Shown here piece after piece: positions 7,923-15,828 of a stretch of 41,224 nucleotides of DNA. A program made the translations under genes and the position numbers. The notes below the pieces were generated by a model. The model did no database searches. It was not told the DNA's origin and worked only from the letters and a program-made list of their open reading frames with translations. Each line of letters starts with the position of its first letter. Positions within the stretch are counted from its first letter, which is position 1. Source of the stretch: an uncultured Spirochaetales bacterium (GTDB taxonomy: Bacteria > Spirochaetota > Spirochaetia > Sphaerochaetales > Sphaerochaetaceae); the NCBI GenBank assembly GCA_949293335.1, contig CASFDA010000025.1, positions 1 through 41,224 of the forward strand. The letters are read 5' to 3'.

Positions 7923-9063
7923 GATCAATCTTGTTTAGTATGTCCTGTACAGCAAGGAAACTTGATGCAAAAGCGAATGTAAGCGAATAGCCTCCGCATT
8001 CTGCATCGACATCGACTGCATCCCCTGTTATGTAGAGGTTTTCCACGATTCTTGACTCCATAGTGTTCCGCTTGATCTCAGTGGTGCTGATTCCTCCTTT
8101 TGTGCTCATTGCTCCTCTTTCTTCCGCTTTTCCCCTTACCTTGAAAGATCTGAGCTTTTTTGAGATCTCTTCGTATTCTTCCCTCTTCAGCGTTGAGGCT
8201 TGTTTCCCCGCAAGAAAAGGAAAGAGTGTTTCTGTGAGTCTCAATGGCAATGGAAGTGTGTTCTTGAGCAAGCTCTTGCTCCTGGCGATTTTTTCCTTGT
8301 CCAGATCGGGGATGAAGGAGATTTCAAATTCGGAAATGTCCGGGACATATCTTGAGAAGTTTTCGGCGAGAGGGCCTGAAATGCCTTTCCTTGTGAAAAG
8401 GAGCTCCCCTTCTTTCTTTATCTTCCCCATTTTCAGTTCTGCATTCACAGAAATTCCTGAAAGAGATGAGAATGGGTTGCTGGAAAGTGTGATAGGTGCA
8501 AGTGCAGGAGAAAGTGGAGTGCAGGTGTGACCGAGTGTTTTCAATAGAGAGAAGGCAGACCCATCGCTCCCTGTCTTTGGAAACGCTTTCCCGCCCGCTG
8601 CGAATATCAGGAATTTTGAGAAGTATTCTTTTCCTTTGCATCGGAGAAGAAAGCCATCTTCAACTTTCTCGATTTCCTCTGGAGGAGAGGAGAACAATAT
8701 TTCACTTCTTTTTCCTGAAAGGAGAGCATCACACACACTCTTCGCATCATCAGTAATTGGATATATGCGTCCTTTCTCATCTTCATATGTCTTTAATCCG
8801 AGGGATGAGAAGTAAGACCTTATTTTCTCGGGTGGAAAAGCGTTCAATGCGCTCCTGACGAACATTTTCCCCTCATAATAGTGATTGGAAAGTTCCTCCG
8901 GACTACCGCTATGTGTGAGATTGCACCTTCCCCCTCCTGTCAGTAGAAGCTTTCTTCCCGCACTCTCATTCTTTTCGAAAGTGATTGATGAAAAAGGAAA
9001 AAGAGACCGGGCCATAAGCCCGGCACTCCCTGAACCAATGATTATGAGATCAGTTTTCGTCAT
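7915..9063 (-). CDS. NAD(P)/FAD-dependent oxidoreductase, HI0933/BaiN family
   Basis: A 382-aa flavoprotein. It has the FAD Rossmann motif IIGSGSAGLMA at the N-terminus, then the family hallmark RKLLLTGGGRCNLTH (about residues 34-48), FAAGGKAFPKTGSDG, and a C-terminal LYITGDAVDVDAECGGYSL that closes the FAD site. BaiN, a member of this family, reduces unsaturated bile-acid intermediates in gut clostridia, but most homologues have no known substrate, so only the family is called. The ATG at 9063 overlaps the end of aspS by 14 nt. A frame extension to 9090 lies inside aspS and is not favoured. The gene probably follows aspS on the same transcript. Confidence 0.9.
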   Translation of the reverse strand: MTKTDLIIIGSGSAGLMARSLFPFSSITFEKNESAGRKLLLTGGGRCNLTHSGSPEELSNHYYEGKMFVRSALNAFPPEKIRSYFSSLGLKTYEDEKGRIYPITDDAKSVCDALLSGKRSEILFSSPPEEIEKVEDGFLLRCKGKEYFSKFLIFAAGGKAFPKTGSDGSAFSLLKTLGHTCTPLSPALAPITLSSNPFSSLSGISVNAELKMGKIKKEGELLFTRKGISGPLAENFSRYVPDISEFEISFIPDLDKEKIARSKSLLKNTLPLPLRLTETLFPFLAGKQASTLKREEYEEISKKLRSFKVRGKAEERGAMSTKGGISTTEIKRNTMESRIVENLYITGDAVDVDAECGGYSLTFAFASSFLAVQDILNKIDLL

Positions 9064-10837
9064 TATGCCTGATCTCAAGTGAAAGCTCATCCAGCTGTTT
9101 TTCCTCTACGAAACTCGGGGAATCATCCATCGGTGACATCGCAGCTGTATTCTTCGGGAAGGCGATTACTTCCCTGATCGAATTCATGTTCGCAAGTATC
9201 ATGCAGAGCCTGTCGATTCCAGGTGCGATTCCTCCGTGAGGTGGAGCCCCGTAACGGAAGCAGTCGAGGAGGAATCCAAAGCGTTTTTCAGCCTCTTCAT
9301 CTGAGAAATTGCAGATTCTGAATACCCTCTTCTGAAGTTCCACATCGTGTATTCTTATGCTTCCTGACGCAAGCTCATAGCCGTTTAGAACAAGATCGTA
9401 CAGATCTCCCTTTACCTTCCCCGGATCCTCTTCAAGCGTGTCGATGTACTCTGCCTGAGGCATGCTGAACATGTGGTGCGCTGCTTCCCAATGCCCTTCA
9501 TCCTCGTTGTATTCGAAAAGAGGGAAATCTATGATCCAGCAGAAAGCATAGCCTTCTTTTATAAGGTCAAGATCACTTCCAAGTTTATTTCTGACTGCGC
9601 CGAGGCTAGTCAGGCATTTCTTCCAGTTGTTGTTAGCGACAAACAGGATGACATCTCCGTCTTTTGCTCCAGTTTTTTCGATTACTTTCTTATCGAGTCC
9701 CTGGAAGAACTTGGAGATTCCACCTGAGATCGTGCCGTTTTCTACTTTGATGAAATAGAGTGCATCAGCGCCATACACCTTTGCGCTTTCCTCAAGTTCA
9801 GCAAGATACTTTCTGGTGAAGTCCTTCTTTTCATTCTTTGGGGCAACGATATATCTGACAGTACCATTGCCACTGACTGCAGACTTGAAGAGAGGGAAGG
9901 ATGATGCATTGGCAAGCTCTGTTCCGTCCTTGATCTCGAGATCAAAGCGGAGATCTGGCTTGTCGGTTCCATATTTCTCCATTGCATCGTTGTATGTGAT
10001 CCTCCTGAATGCCTTTGGAAGTTCGACGTTCACTACATTCTTGAACACATAGCCGAACAGATCTTCCATCAGGGCGAGGACGTCATCTCTCTTCACGTAG
10101 CTCATCTCGACATCAAGCTGTGTGAACTCAAGCTGTCTGTCTCCTCTCGGGTCTTCATCTCGGTAACAGCGTGCGATCTGGAAATATTTGTCAAAGCCCG
10201 AGACCATCAGTATCTGCTTGTAAAGCTGAGGCGACTGTGGCAGTGCGAAGAATTTTCCGGGATAGATCCTCGATGGAACAAGGAAGTCCCTTGCCCCTTC
10301 TGGAGTGCTTTTTACCAGAGTAGGGGTTTCTATTTCGTAAAAGTCTGTCTTGTAGAAATACTCCCTGATTGCCTTGATCACTTCGTGCCTGAGCCTGATG
10401 CGATCCTGCATGCCTTTGCTTCTGAGATCCAGAAAGCGATATTTGAGGCGCAGGTCTTCCTTTGCGTTCGTCTCATCCTCTATCTGGAATGGAAGTACCT
10501 GGCACTTTGAAAGGATATCTATCTTTTCAGCCTTTACCTCCACTTCGCCTGTGCTCATGTCTTTGTTGACCATCTCGTCTGGTCGTTTCCTGACCTTTCC
10601 CTTTACTGCGATGCAGTATTCATTCCTGAGCTGGCTGGCAATTTCCTCAAGTTCCTTTGAGCTGTCATCATCGACAACGATCTGTGTCTTCCCGTATCGG
10701 TCGCGAAGGTTTATGAAGTGGATCGCACCGTGGTTACGGTTCCTGTCTACCCAACCGTTGAGAATGACGGTTTTCCCGTCATCACACCCTCTGAGCTCTC
10801 CACATGTGACAGTTCTCTGCATGAATGCTTCTTCCAT
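9050..10837 (-). CDS. aspS: Aspartyl-tRNA synthetase (bacterial type)
   Basis: Charges tRNA-Asp with aspartate. The 595-aa protein begins with the OB-fold anticodon domain (LNGWVDRNRNHGAIHFINLR). The class II core follows: FLDLRSKGMQDRIRLRHEV, ETPTLVKSTPEGARDFLVP, FALPQSPQLYKQ, FQIARCYRDEDPRGDRQLEFTQLD (motif 2), the bacterial GAD insertion, and GGIAPGIDRLCMIL (motif 3). This is the bacterial long form. The ATG at 10837 has GAGG 6 nt upstream; a TTG at 10849 in the same frame is part of the SD. An in-frame ATG at 10822 is also possible. It is divergent from rsmI and followed by the overlapping flavoprotein gene. Confidence 0.97.
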   Translation of the reverse strand: MEEAFMQRTVTCGELRGCDDGKTVILNGWVDRNRNHGAIHFINLRDRYGKTQIVVDDDSSKELEEIASQLRNEYCIAVKGKVRKRPDEMVNKDMSTGEVEVKAEKIDILSKCQVLPFQIEDETNAKEDLRLKYRFLDLRSKGMQDRIRLRHEVIKAIREYFYKTDFYEIETPTLVKSTPEGARDFLVPSRIYPGKFFALPQSPQLYKQILMVSGFDKYFQIARCYRDEDPRGDRQLEFTQLDVEMSYVKRDDVLALMEDLFGYVFKNVVNVELPKAFRRITYNDAMEKYGTDKPDLRFDLEIKDGTELANASSFPLFKSAVSGNGTVRYIVAPKNEKKDFTRKYLAELEESAKVYGADALYFIKVENGTISGGISKFFQGLDKKVIEKTGAKDGDVILFVANNNWKKCLTSLGAVRNKLGSDLDLIKEGYAFCWIIDFPLFEYNEDEGHWEAAHHMFSMPQAEYIDTLEEDPGKVKGDLYDLVLNGYELASGSIRIHDVELQKRVFRICNFSDEEAEKRFGFLLDCFRYGAPPHGGIAPGIDRLCMILANMNSIREVIAFPKNTAAMSPMDDSPSFVEEKQLDELSLEIRHNDEN

Positions 10838-10945
10838 AATTTCCCTCAAATGTTTTGTAGCTCTATTCTATGCTCAAAAAGGGATATGGGAAAGTAAGCA
10901 AAGACAAATGTTCCAAATGTCGATAATGATTTAGAATCTGATTTG

Positions 10946-11656
10946 ATGGCAACTTTATATATCGTGGCAACTCCTATCGGAAATCTGAAAGATATAAGTG
11001 AACGGGCATTGTCTGTCCTCTCGAACGTTTCTGTCATCGCGGCAGAAGATACCAGGCACACTGGTATATTGCTGTCCCATTACAATATCCGCAAGAGGCT
11101 CATCGCATGCCATCAGCACAATGAGAAGGCATCTAGCAAAGGGATCATAGCACTTCTCGATGAAGGGCTGGATGTTGCCTATTGCTCGGATGCAGGCACT
11201 CCAGGTGTATCTGACCCTGGATCATATCTGGTTGAAGAGGTAAGGAAGAGCGGGCATCAGGTTGTTCCTGTTCCAGGTCCATCTGCTTTTGTGACTCTAT
11301 TGTCTGTATCTGGCATTGTTCCAAAGAGTTACATTTTTGAAGGATTTTTGCCACAGAAGGATGGAAAGAGAAGAAAAAGGCTGAATGAGCTTTTTGCCTT
11401 TTCCCTTCCTTTCTTCATTTATGAATCCCCTTATCGGGCAGTCAAATGCATGCGTGACATTGTTTCAATTGACAGATTTTCTACTGTAGTAATGGGTCGC
11501 GAGCTGACAAAAGAGTTCGAGGAAATAAGGAAAGAGGGGGCAGAGGAGATACTTGCTCTTCTTGAGGTCAGGAAAGAGGTGAAGGGCGAGTTCGTTTTTC
11601 TCATAATCCCGTCAGGTGGGCAGAATGATAACACTGAAGAAGATCAGGACTCTTAA
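10946..11656 (+). CDS. rsmI: 16S rRNA (cytidine-1402-2'-O)-methyltransferase
   Basis: Methylates the ribose of C1402 in the decoding centre of 16S rRNA using SAM. The 236-aa protein has the tetrapyrrole-methylase-like fold with the RsmI hallmarks: LYIVATPIGNLKDIS at the N-terminus, AAEDTRHTGILLSHY, HQHNE, VAYCSDAGTPGVSDPG and VPVPGPSAFVTLLSVSG. The ATG at 10946 is used. There is no SD; TAGAAT (10932-10937) ends 8 nt before it, so the transcript may start at or next to the ATG. The 3' end overlaps the next methyltransferase gene by 32 nt, forming a two-gene RNA-modification operon. Confidence 0.93.
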   Translation: MATLYIVATPIGNLKDISERALSVLSNVSVIAAEDTRHTGILLSHYNIRKRLIACHQHNEKASSKGIIALLDEGLDVAYCSDAGTPGVSDPGSYLVEEVRKSGHQVVPVPGPSAFVTLLSVSGIVPKSYIFEGFLPQKDGKRRKRLNELFAFSLPFFIYESPYRAVKCMRDIVSIDRFSTVVMGRELTKEFEEIRKEGAEEILALLEVRKEVKGEFVFLIIPSGGQNDNTEEDQDS

Positions 11657-12359
11657 AGAGAGGGTACAGATCAGAAGACTTGGAGGGCTCTTCCACCTCA
11701 AGGCACTTGGAAATGATATCGATGAGATTGACGATGTATCTGAGTACTTCCTTTCTGTGATTCCAGAGGAGCGGAAAGGGGAAGGGAAATATCTTCTTTC
11801 TACAGGTAGATATGAAGATCTCTATTATCTTGCCCTGGATATACTGGGAGAGAGCCCAGCAGACTGGGATTTTGAATATGCTCTAGAAGAAAACAGGAGA
11901 AAAGTGAGGAAGTTCCCTATATCTTTGTACCTCGACGGACTCAGGAGCCCTTATAATGTAGGATCCCTCTTCAGAAGCGCCGAATGCTTTGGTGTCAGCA
12001 GCATAGTGCTGCGCCCAGGGTCTGCAAGCCCTGAGCATGACAGGGCGAAAAGGACTGCAATGGGTGCGGTGGATCTGGTTCCATACTCTTTTGGAGAGAT
12101 AGATTCAATAGGGGAGGATGTTCCTGTTTTTGCCCTTGAGCTCGGAGGTGTGCCTCTTTGTGAGTTTGAGTTTCCTGAAAGAGGAATATGCATAGTCGGA
12201 AGTGAAGAGGATGGGGTCTCTAAGTGTGCGCTGGAAAGGGCTGCACGCTCTCTCGGGAAAGTCTCTATACCTATTTACGGGCAAAAAGGGAGTCTCAATG
12301 TAGCATCAAGTGCTGCAATTCTTCTTCATTCATGGACATCAGCTCTTGTTCGCATGTGA
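11625..12359 (+). CDS. SpoU/TrmH-family RNA 2'-O-methyltransferase
   Basis: A 244-aa protein whose C-terminal two thirds carry the SPOUT knot motifs. These are LRSPYNVGSLFRSAECFGV (motif 1), GICIVGSEEDGVS (motif 2) and IPIYGQKGSLNVASSAAIL (motif 3), the SAM-binding loops of the SpoU branch. The N-terminal ~100 residues are not a recognisable substrate-binding domain. The target (rRNA or tRNA ribose) cannot be read from sequence. The ATG at 11625 has AGGTGG upstream. The gene lies in the end of rsmI and is almost certainly co-transcribed. Its 3' end overlaps the convergent Lon-like gene by 21 bp. Confidence 0.9.
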   Translation: MITLKKIRTLKERVQIRRLGGLFHLKALGNDIDEIDDVSEYFLSVIPEERKGEGKYLLSTGRYEDLYYLALDILGESPADWDFEYALEENRRKVRKFPISLYLDGLRSPYNVGSLFRSAECFGVSSIVLRPGSASPEHDRAKRTAMGAVDLVPYSFGEIDSIGEDVPVFALELGGVPLCEFEFPERGICIVGSEEDGVSKCALERAARSLGKVSIPIYGQKGSLNVASSAAILLHSWTSALVRM

Positions 12360-14225
12360 GTAGAGTTTCCTGAGTCCGTCCTCAATCATTCTGTTGATAG
12401 TATTGGGAGGAAACTGTCCCTTTGCGTTCCTCTCTCCGCTTTCCATGCCGGAAAGGAGTTCCATGCCATCATCGACGCTCTCTATCGCCCAGATGTGGAA
12501 AACACCGCGCTTGATAGCATCTTCGATCTCGTAAGGGAGGATGAGGCTCTGTATGTTCTTTTCCGGAATCACGACACCCTGTTCCCCTGTGAGCGTTGTT
12601 GACAGACAAGCTTTGTAGAAACCTTCGATCTTCTCGTTGATCCCTCCCACAGGCTGTATGTGTCCCATCTGGTTCACAGATCCTGTTATTGCGATATCCT
12701 GCCTGATCGGAATGGACCCGATTGCACTCAGGAGTGCAAATAGCTCTGCACCTGACGCGCTATCACCGTCAACTTCCGCATAGCTCTGTTCGAAACAGAT
12801 TCCCGCATAAAGGGAAAGGGGGAAAGTTTTTGCATATCGGTGTCTGAGATACCCTTCGAGGATCAACAGACCTTTGTCATGTATTCCTCCGGAGAGGCCC
12901 GCCTCGTGTTCGATGTTCACTATTCCTTCGTTCCCGGGTGCGCATGTAGCGCTTATTACTGCAGGACTGCCGAAGGATGAAAGTCCTCGGTCTATGACTG
13001 CCAGACCATTTGCGATGCCTGTCTTTTTCCCACTTAGGGAGACTATCAGGTCACCACGCTTTATTTCCCTGTTGATCTGTTCTTCTGTCAGCGATGAGAT
13101 GTATGACCTTTCCTTGATTGCGTCTCTCACATCTTCTTTATCGATGCTTGATTTCTTCTTCTTTCTTGCCGTCATGTCAGCTTCGAGTTCAAGGTCTCCA
13201 AGGAATGAGAGCTGACTGGTAAGCATGTCCCTGTCCTCTGCGAACCATGAAGAATAACGGAGGATTTCCGATATCGCGTCGTCTGAAAGTGGCAGTAGGT
13301 TCTTGCTGTTCTTTCGCAGATACCAGACTGTATCCTTGATGTTCTTCTCGTTTCGCTCCATGCTGAAATCGAATTCGGGAGAGATCCTGAAGAGCCGGAG
13401 GAACTCCCGATCTTTTTCTGCCAGTTCATCGTAGGTCTCATCGCTTCCGATAAGTATTACTTTCGTGAGCTGTCTTATCGGGCTCGGGCGCACATTCTTC
13501 AATAGTTCACCTTGTACTGATGTCCCGCGTTTAGCCATTTCAGACATCGATATGTACCTTTTCAAAGTGGTCCAGAGTCCCTTCTCCTGCATCAGTTCTT
13601 CTGCATTGAGTATCAGATAGCCGCCAGATGCCAGCTGATAGCTACCGAGCCTTATCGCGAGGTGCGCGCTTTTGTTTTCCTCGATGAAGCCAAACAGTGA
13701 GTCATGAGACGGATGTGTTTCTATCAATGTTGGTCGCTTCTGTGTGTTGCTCCTGTCGAGTACGAGATTTACTCTGTATGCATCCGGGAAGTTCTCTTTT
13801 TCAGGAAGGTAAGATAGGAAGAAAGCGACTTCCTCATATGGAAAGGTTTCAAGGAACTCATCTTTCTCGATTTTCTTCTCTCCAAGACGCATAAGCATCT
13901 CTTCGAATTTCCTGCCAGTTCCTTTTGCTAGTGATATTGAAATGGGATTCATCGGATTGTAGCCGTTGTAGACATATAGCGCATCAAAAAGTTGGCTCTT
14001 GTCGTTCTCAACTTCCTTGATCGCCATCATCACGCTGTGGTGACGTGCGCTCGAATCTTCCCCGCTTACAAAGATGTTGTAGCCCGATTTGTCTATGGAA
14101 AGCCCCAGCGAGAGTGCTCTCATGGCCCTTTCCTGTCCTACTATCCTGTCTTCTTCGCCGATTCCGCTCTCATCTATCTTCAATGGAGGAAGAATCACAT
14201 CCTCCCATTTCAGCTCTCTGACCAT
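12339..14225 (-). CDS. Lon-like (LonC/AAA_32-type) serine protease with a degenerate P-loop
   Basis: A 628-aa protein with the Lon S16 protease domain at the C-terminus: catalytic Ser489 in EVDGDSASGAE and Lys532 in GGINEKIEG. The N-terminal part aligns in layout with the AAA_32 Lon-like family (ILPPLKIDESG start, IVGQERAMRALSLGL, YNIFVSG at about 49-55). Where a Walker A GxxGxGK[ST] should follow, the sequence is GEDSSARHHSV, with no P-loop lysine. The Walker B position reads GGYLILNAEEL. Nucleotide binding is therefore doubtful, as in the ATP-independent LonC proteases. The start is well supported: TTGACA-N17-TACATT ends 6 nt before the ATG, with no SD, suggesting a leaderless mRNA. The 3' end overlaps the convergent methyltransferase gene by 21 bp. 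Confidence 0.9.
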   Translation of the reverse strand: MVRELKWEDVILPPLKIDESGIGEEDRIVGQERAMRALSLGLSIDKSGYNIFVSGEDSSARHHSVMMAIKEVENDKSQLFDALYVYNGYNPMNPISISLAKGTGRKFEEMLMRLGEKKIEKDEFLETFPYEEVAFFLSYLPEKENFPDAYRVNLVLDRSNTQKRPTLIETHPSHDSLFGFIEENKSAHLAIRLGSYQLASGGYLILNAEELMQEKGLWTTLKRYISMSEMAKRGTSVQGELLKNVRPSPIRQLTKVILIGSDETYDELAEKDREFLRLFRISPEFDFSMERNEKNIKDTVWYLRKNSKNLLPLSDDAISEILRYSSWFAEDRDMLTSQLSFLGDLELEADMTARKKKKSSIDKEDVRDAIKERSYISSLTEEQINREIKRGDLIVSLSGKKTGIANGLAVIDRGLSSFGSPAVISATCAPGNEGIVNIEHEAGLSGGIHDKGLLILEGYLRHRYAKTFPLSLYAGICFEQSYAEVDGDSASGAELFALLSAIGSIPIRQDIAITGSVNQMGHIQPVGGINEKIEGFYKACLSTTLTGEQGVVIPEKNIQSLILPYEIEDAIKRGVFHIWAIESVDDGMELLSGMESGERNAKGQFPPNTINRMIEDGLRKLYSHANKS

Positions 14226-14231
14226 AGAGAA

Positions 14232-14260
14232 AATGTAATGTCATGATCACATGCTGTCAA
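14232..14260 (-). promoter_or_regulatory. Strong predicted promoter of the Lon-like gene, leaderless arrangement
   Basis: Minus strand: consensus TTGACA (14260-14255), 17-nt spacer, TACATT (14237-14232), then six nucleotides and the ATG at 14225. The predicted transcription start coincides with the start codon. Confidence 0.7.
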
Positions 14261-14271
14261 ACAGTGATGAA

Positions 14272-14300
14272 TTCCAAAACGGATTCGATTGTGCTATCGT
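14272..14300 (+). promoter_or_regulatory. Predicted promoter of the Nif3-like operon, leaderless arrangement
   Basis: TTCCAA (14272-14277), 17-nt spacer, TATCGT (14295-14300), then six nucleotides before the ATG at 14307. No SD is present. Confidence 0.45.
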
Positions 14301-14306
14301 TTTTGT

Positions 14307-15062
14307 ATGGACTTAAATGGATTTTCGAAGTTCATGGAGGAGAAGCTAAATATCTCTTCTTTTGAAGATGTTTCTAAGAATGGTATTCAGATTGAGTGCT
14401 CTGCAAAAGAGATCAGGAAAGTTGCCTTCGCAGTCGATGCCAATCTCGATACTATTACTCGTGCAAGTGAAAGTGGTTCAGATGTGCTCTTTGTCCATCA
14501 TGGGATATTCTGGCGCGATGTCGAGAGGATCACCGGGAGTCACTACAAAAGGATACAGAAAGCTATAACAAGTGATATGGCTCTCTTTGCTGTACATCTT
14601 CCTCTTGATGCACACCCTGTCTATGGAAATAATGCGCAGATGGCTCTTCGCCTCGGGATGGAGGGGTATGATCCGTTCGGCTCATTCATGGGATCTTCTG
14701 TCGGTTTCAAGGGCAAGTTGCCTTTCCCGATGACGAGTGCCGAGATAGCAAGGATCTTAGGCTTCTCGCCCAGTACGGGGCTGAGGATAATTGATAATCG
14801 CTCAGATATGATTTCAAATGTCGCCATTGTCTCTGGTTCAGGCGGAGACGATGCGATCGATGCTTTCAATGAAGGTCTTGATGCCCTTATTACAGGAGAT
14901 ATGCCATATGAGATTGCCTCCTTTGTACAGGAACATGACTTTGCTGTCATTCAAGGAGGACACTACAGGAGCGAAGTCTTTGGTGTGAGTGCGATGAAGA
15001 GGGTAGTTGAGAAAGAGCTGGGGCTTGAGACCGTATTTCTGGAAGAGGACATGGTACTATGA
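14307..15062 (+). CDS. Nif3-like dinuclear metal-centre protein (YbgI/DUF34 family)
   Basis: A 251-aa member of the NIF3/YbgI family, toroidal hexamers with a two-metal site whose cellular reaction is still debated. Family motifs are visible: NGIQIEC near the N-terminus, SGSDVLFVHHGIFW (HH metal ligands about residue 62), FAVHLPLDAHPVYGNN (H and D ligands) and the C-terminal DALITGDMPYE and VIQGGHYRSE (H and E ligands). No middle PII-like insertion is present, so this is the short bacterial form. The ATG at 14307 lacks an SD and follows a -10-like hexamer by 6 nt. It overlaps lspA by 4 nt (ATGA), starting an operon that includes the signal peptidase. Confidence 0.9.
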   Translation: MDLNGFSKFMEEKLNISSFEDVSKNGIQIECSAKEIRKVAFAVDANLDTITRASESGSDVLFVHHGIFWRDVERITGSHYKRIQKAITSDMALFAVHLPLDAHPVYGNNAQMALRLGMEGYDPFGSFMGSSVGFKGKLPFPMTSAEIARILGFSPSTGLRIIDNRSDMISNVAIVSGSGGDDAIDAFNEGLDALITGDMPYEIASFVQEHDFAVIQGGHYRSEVFGVSAMKRVVEKELGLETVFLEEDMVL

Positions 15063-15568
15063 GGAAAAAGGCATTCCTTCCTTTTCTGCTGACGATTTCA
15101 ATTGTCGTCTTAGATCAGATCACGAAGGCCCTTGTCGTCAGGTACATACCGCTTAATACGGTATTTGCCTCCTTTTTTTCCGACTTTTTGCGCATTGTTC
15201 ATGTGAGGAACACCGCTGTTGCGTTCTCGATCGGATCCTCTCTTCCCTACATGTTCAAGGTCGTATTCTTCATTGTTCTTCCCTTTCTTGTGCTAGTAGC
15301 TCTTTCCTATTATCTGGTAAAGGCCAGGGATGAAGATCTTTCTGTATTCGAACGCTTTGCACTTGCTGGCATTGTCGGAGGTGGTCTCGGAAATATTCTG
15401 GATCGTATTTTCCGTCACATGAGTGTCGTTGACTTCATAAGTACAAACAATTATGGGCTTTTCGGGATGGAGAGGTTTCCCACATACAATCTGGCAGATG
15501 CAGCTGTCGTGATATCTGTCATCCTGTTCTTGCTTTCTGCCATATTCACTAAAAAGGAAAAAAGATGA
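15059..15568 (+). CDS. lspA: Lipoprotein signal peptidase (signal peptidase II)
   Basis: Cleaves the signal peptide of diacylglyceryl-modified prolipoproteins in the inner membrane. The 169-aa protein has four hydrophobic segments and the conserved aspartyl-protease motifs: VVLDQITKALV near the N-terminus, RNTAVAFSIGS, GGLGNILDRIFR (first catalytic Asp) and FPTYNLADAAVV (second catalytic Asp). It overlaps the Nif3-like gene upstream and the small membrane-protein gene downstream by ATGA junctions, so all three are translationally coupled. Spirochaetes carry many lipoproteins, which fits. Confidence 0.95.
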   Translation: MRKKAFLPFLLTISIVVLDQITKALVVRYIPLNTVFASFFSDFLRIVHVRNTAVAFSIGSSLPYMFKVVFFIVLPFLVLVALSYYLVKARDEDLSVFERFALAGIVGGGLGNILDRIFRHMSVVDFISTNNYGLFGMERFPTYNLADAAVVISVILFLLSAIFTKKEKR

Positions 15569-15825
15569 GTAAGAGATTCAATACTGCAATATTCATGTTT
15601 GTCATGACGATAATCAATATCGCAATCCTTATCGGGATTTTCTTCCTGCTGATGCTTATCCTCTCTGTTCTTCCTCTGGATATAGATAGAAGTTCTGCTT
15701 TGATTCCTATTCTCCTTTTCGTGCTCGCTTCTGTCTTTTCTTTTGGTATTTTCAAGAAGATGACTCGTTTCGTGATCATCCATTTCCATCTTGAGGATAA
15801 GCTCGAGCCGCTGAGGAGGAGCTGA
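15565..15825 (+). CDS. Small two-TM membrane protein next to lspA
   Basis: An 86-aa protein with two clear membrane segments (about residues 7-36 and 45-65) and a charged C-terminal tail ending HLEDKLEPLRRS. It begins in the stop codon of lspA (ATGA, 15565-15568). I recall similar small proteins next to lspA in treponemes under the uninformative name 'leader peptide processing enzyme'. The coupling suggests a role near lipoprotein processing, but this is inference only. Confidence 0.75.
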   Translation: MSKRFNTAIFMFVMTIINIAILIGIFFLLMLILSVLPLDIDRSSALIPILLFVLASVFSFGIFKKMTRFVIIHFHLEDKLEPLRRS

Positions 15826-15828
15826 CAC

